A stretch of 64,000 nt of DNA from an uncultured Myxococcales bacterium. Lineage in GTDB: Bacteria > Myxococcota_A > UBA9042 > DTJE01. How positions within the stretch are numbered: the stretch's first letter is position 1; each line of letters begins with the position of its first letter. The notes beneath the pieces are model-generated. The model had not been told where the DNA came from. It saw only the letters and a list, made by a program, of their open reading frames with translations, and ran no database searches. Shown in pieces: positions 58,370 to 64,000 of this stretch. The position numbers were made by a program, and so were the translations under genes. The stretch is taken from positions 20,459 to 84,458 of the forward strand of contig CAINDP010000044.1 in assembly GCA_903847405.1 (NCBI GenBank), written 5' to 3'.

Positions 58370-59109
58370 CGGGTTCCCCCTTCGTCCGGGACGATCAGTT
58401 CGTCGGTGGACGCCGGTGAGCGCGCAGGCGCAGGCGTCACGGGGGCCGTTGCGGCGGACGGATTGTCCTGCGCGGGAGCCGGCATGGACAGCGTCACCGG
58501 GACGCCTCGATCCTGGGAGATGATCCGGTCCAGTTCCGCGGTCACGACCTTCATTTCGTCCCGGAGGATTTCGGACAGGGCCCGCACGATGTAGACCTGG
58601 CGCTGCTCGTGGACACGCCCCTTCCGATCGAATTCGTAGTGCCAGAGGACCCGCTGGTCGGAAAAGCGGATCAGGTCGAACCGCATCGCCAGATGCCCGT
58701 ACCAGGCGTCGCCCGCGTCGTACTCCTCGATCGCCAGCACTTCCGCGCCCAGTTCATAGGCGGGCGATTGGTCGCCGAAGTCCCGCGTGACCTCGCCCAT
58801 CAGTCGTGCCGCGACCAGGTGCTCCTCGACCAGTTCGCGCAACATCTGCTGGGGCTTGGACGCCCACAGCCGGTAGGGGTCGTAGTTGAACTCGAAGGGG
58901 GACTGCCGGTAGACCATCTGGGGGCGGTCGTAGGGCAGGGACACGCGGAACGGCTTGATGCGCATCTTGACCGGGTGGAGCGGGGGCCGGGACTCGGTCA
59001 CGCGATCCGACATCAGCGGATAGGACAGGGTGAAGTACCGTTTCTGGGGCGCGGCGCCGCACCCGGCGGCAACCAGGACGGCCAGTACCACCAGCGCGAC
59101 ATTCCTCAT
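58366..59109 (-). CDS. ABC transport auxiliary lipoprotein (PqiC/LptE-like component of MCE system)
   Basis: MRNVALVVLAVLVAAGCGAAPQKRYFTLSYPL; family-typical YFTL start; coupled to the MlaD gene. Confidence 0.8.
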   Translation of the reverse strand: MRNVALVVLAVLVAAGCGAAPQKRYFTLSYPLMSDRVTESRPPLHPVKMRIKPFRVSLPYDRPQMVYRQSPFEFNYDPYRLWASKPQQMLRELVEEHLVAARLMGEVTRDFGDQSPAYELGAEVLAIEEYDAGDAWYGHLAMRFDLIRFSDQRVLWHYEFDRKGRVHEQRQVYIVRALSEILRDEMKVVTAELDRIISQDRGVPVTLSMPAPAQDNPSAATAPVTPAPARSPASTDELIVPDEGGTR

Positions 59110-60119
59110 GGCAGTTTCCTCTCCTTCTCCTCGGCGCCACCCAGCAGCAGCGACGGGTTTTCGCGGATCTGGCGGCTGAACTCGCTGAGGTTTTCCATCG
59201 TTTCCAGCAGGTACGTCAGGCTGCCGAACAGGTCCTCGCGGCCCCGGAGCACCGTGGTGTCGATGTTCCTGACCGTCCGCTGCAGCGCGGTCATCAGGTC
59301 CTTGAACTGCGCCCCGACGGTGGGCAGGTCCGCCTTGTCCACGGCGACCCGAACCTGTGCCGAGATGCGCTCCACGTTCGTCACGATGGACCGGACCCGG
59401 GTCGGCTCGACCTCGTCGCGCACCCGCTCGGACACCTGCCGCAGGGCCCGCACGGCGGCGGTGGCCTCGACTTCCAGGGTGCGCACCGCGGAGTCCACGC
59501 GATCGCCGGCGCTCTTCAGCGAGGCCGTCAGGTCCCGGACCGCGGGGCGATTCTCTTCGATGGTGCCGGTGGCGCTGAGCACCAGGCCGTCCACGTGATC
59601 CACGACGGCCAGGATCTTCTTCTGGTTCTCGTCGGAAGACAGGCGGTTCAACTGCTCCACCAGGATCTGGATGCGTTCGGCGATGTCTTCGGCACGTACC
59701 GTCAGGCGATCCAGGGTGGACTCGCCGGCCGGGATCTGGCCGCCGGGCGGGATGAACGCCGACTCGGCCGTTCCCCCGGACAGTTCGATGAACTTCAGGC
59801 CCGTGATGCCGGCCAGGTTCACGATCGCCTTCGCGTCCTTCTTGACCGGGGTCCCCGCGTCCAGGCTGACCCCGACCACGACCGTGGCCGGGTCGTCCCG
59901 ATCGATCCGGATGGAGTCGACACGCCCCACGCGGATGCCGTTGAACTTGACCGGCGAGCCTGCCTCCAGGCCGCTCAGCGACATCTGGTAGCGGATGGTG
60001 TAGGTGTCCCGATCCTCGGCAAGGCGCAGCCCGCCCAGCACCGCCAGGGTGCCGACCAGCAGGGTCGTCGACACGGTGAGGAAGACGCCAAGCCGCACTT
60101 TCTGGGTCCGCGTGATCAT
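59106..60119 (-). CDS. MlaD/MCE-domain protein
   Basis: KVRLGVFLTVSTTLLVGTLAVLGG; GLEAGSPVKFNGIRVGRVDSIRIDRDDP; long helical C-terminus. Confidence 0.92.
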   Translation of the reverse strand: MITRTQKVRLGVFLTVSTTLLVGTLAVLGGLRLAEDRDTYTIRYQMSLSGLEAGSPVKFNGIRVGRVDSIRIDRDDPATVVVGVSLDAGTPVKKDAKAIVNLAGITGLKFIELSGGTAESAFIPPGGQIPAGESTLDRLTVRAEDIAERIQILVEQLNRLSSDENQKKILAVVDHVDGLVLSATGTIEENRPAVRDLTASLKSAGDRVDSAVRTLEVEATAAVRALRQVSERVRDEVEPTRVRSIVTNVERISAQVRVAVDKADLPTVGAQFKDLMTALQRTVRNIDTTVLRGREDLFGSLTYLLETMENLSEFSRQIRENPSLLLGGAEEKERKLP

Positions 60120-60922
60120 CGGCCTTGTCCCTCCTCCAGTACCTGCAGCAGGGAACGGGTCCCCGCCGGCGCCCCGACGCCGCGACGGGCGAAGAAATCC
60201 CCGACCTCGGGCACCGTGCAGGTCTTCGCGCCGGCCAGCGGACCGGCGTAGTGCAGGACGCCGCCAGGACCCAGGAAGACCACGTCGTCGGCGATGGCGT
60301 CGATGCTGGCCAGTTCGTGCGTGACGACCACGACGGTCATCCGGAACGTTTCCTTCAGACCCAGGATCAGGTCGTCCAGATCGGCAGCAGTCCGGGGATC
60401 CAGGCCCGCCGAGGGTTCGTCGCACAACAGCAGTTCCGGGTCCAGCGCCATCGCCCGGGCCAGGGCGGCCCGCTTGCGCATGCCCCCCGAGAGCTCGGAC
60501 GGGAACTTCGTCCCGGCATGGCCCAGGCCGACGGCCTGCAGCTTCAGCCGGACCGACTCCTCGATGATGCTGGCCGGCAGCGTGGTGTGCTCCTTCAGGG
60601 GCAACGCCACGTTGTCCGCCACCGTGGCCGAGTTCAGCATCGCGCCCTGCTGGAACAGCAGTCCGACGCGGGACAGGGCCTCGGGCAGGTCCCGTTCGTC
60701 CATCGTGGACAGGTCCCTCCCGGCGACCAGCACCTGGCCGGACCGGGGGCGCAGCAGGCCCACGATGCACTTGAACAGCGTGCTCTTGCCGCACCCGGAC
60801 CCGCCGACCACGGCGGTGACCCGGCCGCGAGGGAAGTCGATCGACAGGTTGGACAGCACCGCGGGCCCGTCGCCATACCCGGCGGTCAGGTCCACGACGC
60901 GGATGATCGGCTCGGCTGCCAC
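60116..60922 (-). CDS. MlaF-type ABC ATPase
   Basis: VVGGSGCGKSTLFKCIVGLL; LSGGMRKRAALARAMALDPELLLCDEPSAGLDP. Confidence 0.94.
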   Translation of the reverse strand: MAAEPIIRVVDLTAGYGDGPAVLSNLSIDFPRGRVTAVVGGSGCGKSTLFKCIVGLLRPRSGQVLVAGRDLSTMDERDLPEALSRVGLLFQQGAMLNSATVADNVALPLKEHTTLPASIIEESVRLKLQAVGLGHAGTKFPSELSGGMRKRAALARAMALDPELLLCDEPSAGLDPRTAADLDDLILGLKETFRMTVVVVTHELASIDAIADDVVFLGPGGVLHYAGPLAGAKTCTVPEVGDFFARRGVGAPAGTRSLLQVLEEGQGR

Positions 60923-60923
60923 A

Positions 60924-62090
60924 CTAGCCCCCGAAGTAGAACAACAGGCTGAAGAAGGCGTCGGCGGCGATCACCAGGAAGATGGCCTGGACCACCGACG
61001 AGGTCGTCGCACGCCCCACGCCTTCCGCGCCGCCGTGGACCGCGAATCCGCGATGCGCCCCCACGAACACGATGATCCAGGCGAAGGCGACGCTCTTGAC
61101 CAGGCCCGTCAGGATGTCCTTGACCTGCAGGGCGCCCGTCAACTGGTCCAGGAACGGCGTCGCGCCCACCTGGAGATAGGTGACCGCGACGAAGAACCCG
61201 CCCAGGATGCCCAGCACGTCGGCCATGACGGTCAGCAACGGCTGCGTGATCGTGATGGCCAGGAAGCGCGGTACCACCAGAAACCGCACGGGGTTGACGC
61301 CCATGACCTTCAGGGCGTCCACCTCCTCCGTGATGACCATCGTCGAAATCTCGGCGGCCACGGACGAGCCGCAGCGGCCGGCGATCAGGATGGCCGTCAT
61401 CAGGGGGCCCATCTCGCGGGTCATCGCGATCCCGATCAGGTCCGCGATATAGATGTTCGCGCCGAACTGCCGCAACTGGAACGCGGACTGCAGCGCCACG
61501 GTCAGGCCGACCAGCAGCGAGATCAGCGACACGATGCCCAGGGACTCCAGGCCGATGCGGACCATCTGCTCGACGACGGTCGCGCCGCGCAGCTTTTCGT
61601 GGCGGCCGAAGATCCCCAGGAACGTGTAGTGCAGGGTGTCCGTGAACAGGACCAGCAGTTCCACCGTGGCAGCCGCAGCGGAGGCCACCGATCCCCCCAG
61701 GCGCTCGAAGAACGTGGTGGGGGGCGGGGCGGAATCGGTGGCGTCGGCATCGCGGACGCGGAACAGGGACAGGGCCTCCCGGGCTTCCGTGCTGGATGCC
61801 ACCAGGCGCAGGGTGCCCCCGGCGCGGACCACCGACGTCTGGACGACGTGGCACAGGGCCGCGCCCGCGGAATCCATCGACGTGACCGCGGAAAGGTCCA
61901 GGCGGACGTCGGGACCCTTGATGCCGCGCAGGCGGTCCTGCAGTTCCTGGTGGAATCGCGGGACCGTCGCCCGATCCAGCGGGCCCTCGGGCCGGAGGTC
62001 CAGGACGATCGCGGGGGGGGCGGAGGGGGCCGGCATCGGGAACTCCCGGCAGTAGGCCCGGATTCGCACGTTTCGGGCGGTCGCGCCCAT
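60924..62090 (-). CDS. MlaE permease with fused N-terminal STAS (MlaB-like) domain
   Basis: STAS-like LDLSAVTSMDSAGAALCHVV; permease RQFGANIYIADLIGIAMTREMGPLMTAILIAGRCGSSVAAEISTM. Confidence 0.93.
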   Translation of the reverse strand: MGATARNVRIRAYCREFPMPAPSAPPAIVLDLRPEGPLDRATVPRFHQELQDRLRGIKGPDVRLDLSAVTSMDSAGAALCHVVQTSVVRAGGTLRLVASSTEAREALSLFRVRDADATDSAPPPTTFFERLGGSVASAAAATVELLVLFTDTLHYTFLGIFGRHEKLRGATVVEQMVRIGLESLGIVSLISLLVGLTVALQSAFQLRQFGANIYIADLIGIAMTREMGPLMTAILIAGRCGSSVAAEISTMVITEEVDALKVMGVNPVRFLVVPRFLAITITQPLLTVMADVLGILGGFFVAVTYLQVGATPFLDQLTGALQVKDILTGLVKSVAFAWIIVFVGAHRGFAVHGGAEGVGRATTSSVVQAIFLVIAADAFFSLLFYFGG

Positions 62091-62118
62091 TTTGCGCGTG
62101 CGCGGAGGCCCGCGTCAA

Positions 62119-64000
62119 CTAGGCGGCGGCGGGGGAGGGAGGGGTTTTGCTGGCGCGCCGGTGCCTTGCGGCCCGCCAGCCCCCCCCCAGGAGCGTCAGC
62201 AGCAACCACGGGGGGGCACCGCCGCCGACGGGCCCGCCCGCACACCCGGAGGAGGCCGTCTGGCCGGCAGGCGGGGAGGGGACGTCCGCCTCGGGCTCCG
62301 GAGGAGTGTCGGTCATGTCGGGGACGTCGGGAACGGCCTCGTCGCGGCCGGCATCGTTCGGGACGGCGGCGTCGGGCGGATCGTCGTCGGGCGTCGGTTC
62401 CGTCGCGGCCCCCGGAAGGATCCCCGCGGTGACGGGCAGGGTCAGTCCGGACGGGTGCGCCGCATCGCGGTAGATCGTCAGGGTCGATGCCGACAGGGCC
62501 GGGTCGGACGCCAGGGGCGCCGAGGTCCCGGGATTCGGCTGGTAGCGGGGCGCAGAGGTCCCCGCGACGGACACCTGGATCGCGTGGCCGGGCGGCAGCA
62601 GGAAGGCGACGGGGCCCACGTCCACGTCGAACCGGGTGGGGGTCCCGGGGACCAGGGGGCGGGCGACGTCCGTCCCGCCGACGAAGCGCCCCCGCCGGAC
62701 ACCGTCCGCCAGCATCAGGATCCGCCCCGAGGGCGTGACCTGGGACAGCCGGACCACCACGTCGCCATCGTCGCTGGAGGAGGAGGCCCAGATGGCGGCC
62801 CGGACGTTGCCCTCGATCTGGACCGGAGTCGTGGCGACCGCCGTGCGGGCCGTCAGGACGCCGGGCAGAGCGTCCACCGCGGCCTGGTCGAAGGGACCCG
62901 CGGGTGTCGTCAGGTTCCCGCCGCCCTTCGACGGGATCGGGGTGGCGGGATCGACGGGGATGTCCGCGGCGATTCCGTCGGCGGGCGGTGGTGGTCCCTG
63001 GAGGCTCCCGTCGTCCCGGAGATACATGGGGACGTCCAGGCCCGCGGGCGGCCATGCATCGGTTGTGCGCCACTCGGCCTCGGCCGTCCGCCCGTCGTCG
63101 GACAGGCGGGTCAAGGCGTACCGGACGGGGGACCAGACCGGACGCGGGCCGTCCTGCAGGCACCAGTCGAAGAAATCGATGAAATCCCACCACAGGTCCC
63201 GGTAGCCCGCCGCGTTGGGGTAGGAAACCTCCCCCTCGACCAGCGGGCTGGATCGGTCATCGGGACCGGACAGCGCGCCATGCGTCCACGGACCCAGCAC
63301 CAGATACTGTGAGCTCCGGGCGTTCGGCGCTGCGCCCGCCTGGAACGTACCGTGGGTCCGGGGGGTGGCGGACGCGAAGATGTCGTAGAACCCGCCGGCC
63401 AGCAGCACGGGCACGCGGACGCGGGCCACCTCGTCGGCGTCCAGGCGCGCCGGGTCCCACCAGGCGTCCCCGGCCTCGTGGGCGCGCCACAGCGAGTAGG
63501 CGTCCGATGCATCCAGGTTGTGCAGCCAGGCGGTCGTCAGCTCGTCGCGCCAGGCCCCACCGGGGAACAGGCCGTCGTACACGTCGGCGGTCGCCACCAG
63601 GACGTTCGCGCATCGAAGGGCCTCCGGGGCGTCGGGCAGGGCCATCAACTGCACGATGCCTTCGGCCGATCCGCCCCAGGTCCCGACGCGGCCGTTGCTC
63701 CAGGGCTGGGCGGCAATCCAGGCGATCGTGTCCGGACCGTCTGCCCAGTCGTCAAAAAAAGGCAGGAAGCGTCCCGCGCTGTCGCCGCGCCCGCGGACGT
63801 CCTGGGACACGACGGCGTAGCCCAGCGCGCCCATGGCCGTCACGAACCCGTCGTCCAGGGCGCGTCCGTAGGGGGTGCGCCGGAGGATCACCGGGAGCAT
63901 CGCCGTCGCATCGCCGGCGGGGATGTGGACGTCGGTCGCCAGCACGACACCGTCGCGCATCGGGACGTCGACGCCCAGGGTGGGGATCGCGGGCGCCGCC
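62119..64000 (-). CDS. CocE/NonD family (X-Pro dipeptidyl-peptidase-like) hydrolase with MYXO-CTERM-like tail, 5' end outside window
   Basis: VPMRDGVVLATDVHIPAGDATAMLPVILRRTPYG; GTWGGSAEGIVQLMALP; LGPWTHG. Frame open to the window end; C-terminal SSGCAGGPVGGGAPPWLLLTLLGGGWRAARHRRASK. Confidence 0.9.
   Translation of the reverse strand, partial: AAPAIPTLGVDVPMRDGVVLATDVHIPAGDATAMLPVILRRTPYGRALDDGFVTAMGALGYAVVSQDVRGRGDSAGRFLPFFDDWADGPDTIAWIAAQPWSNGRVGTWGGSAEGIVQLMALPDAPEALRCANVLVATADVYDGLFPGGAWRDELTTAWLHNLDASDAYSLWRAHEAGDAWWDPARLDADEVARVRVPVLLAGGFYDIFASATPRTHGTFQAGAAPNARSSQYLVLGPWTHGALSGPDDRSSPLVEGEVSYPNAAGYRDLWWDFIDFFDWCLQDGPRPVWSPVRYALTRLSDDGRTAEAEWRTTDAWPPAGLDVPMYLRDDGSLQGPPPPADGIAADIPVDPATPIPSKGGGNLTTPAGPFDQAAVDALPGVLTARTAVATTPVQIEGNVRAAIWASSSSDDGDVVVRLSQVTPSGRILMLADGVRRGRFVGGTDVARPLVPGTPTRFDVDVGPVAFLLPPGHAIQVSVAGTSAPRYQPNPGTSAPLASDPALSASTLTIYRDAAHPSGLTLPVTAGILPGAATEPTPDDDPPDAAVPNDAGRDEAVPDVPDMTDTPPEPEADVPSPPAGQTASSGCAGGPVGGGAPPWLLLTLLGGGWRAARHRRASKTPPSPAAA

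Noticed and set aside
58418-58436. gagcgcgcaggcgcaggcg match to the repeat head
   Set aside because: Only ~19 bp, inside a coding Ala/Pro stretch, with none of the hairpin core; likely chance or a remnant too short to call.

Overview
High-GC bacterial chromosomal window, about 64 kb and densely coded on both strands. The style (PDVP-rich lipoprotein linkers, MYXO-CTERM-like tails) suggests a Myxococcota-like lineage; this is an inference, since no search could be run. About 48 genes are supported. They include glycogen phosphorylase, a GH36 alpha-galactosidase, a histidine kinase/response regulator pair, HPPD, a cyclophilin, an S46 peptidase, IorAB with an ADP-forming acyl-CoA synthetase, uridine kinase, UppP, TrpS, multihaem cytochromes, a DEAD-box helicase, an MFS transporter, a CHASE hybrid kinase and an Mla-type lipid transport operon. 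Main second-look items: (1) a candidate maturation/export locus at 19541-23370 with an ABC-2 exporter pair, a radical SAM/SPASM enzyme and a 168-aa lipoprotein-like peptide with four PDVP repeats, two carrying DAP(W/F)TYP; (2) a dispersed ~85-bp structured repeat family with 7 copies, whose helices appear to covary; one copy is translated inside a kinase N-terminus, a tandem pair lies between iorA and iorB, and an inverted pair flanks one gene; (3) a translationally coupled five-gene redox operon (haem-motif lipoprotein, DUF6599-like, DUF362, fused NapH/NapG-like ferredoxin, Tat aldo/keto reductase); (4) an Mla operon that ends in an outer-membrane-protein-like gene; (5) a ~750-bp G/C-palindromic region with no credible gene. 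No tRNA, rRNA, CRISPR array, transposase or prophage was recognised.
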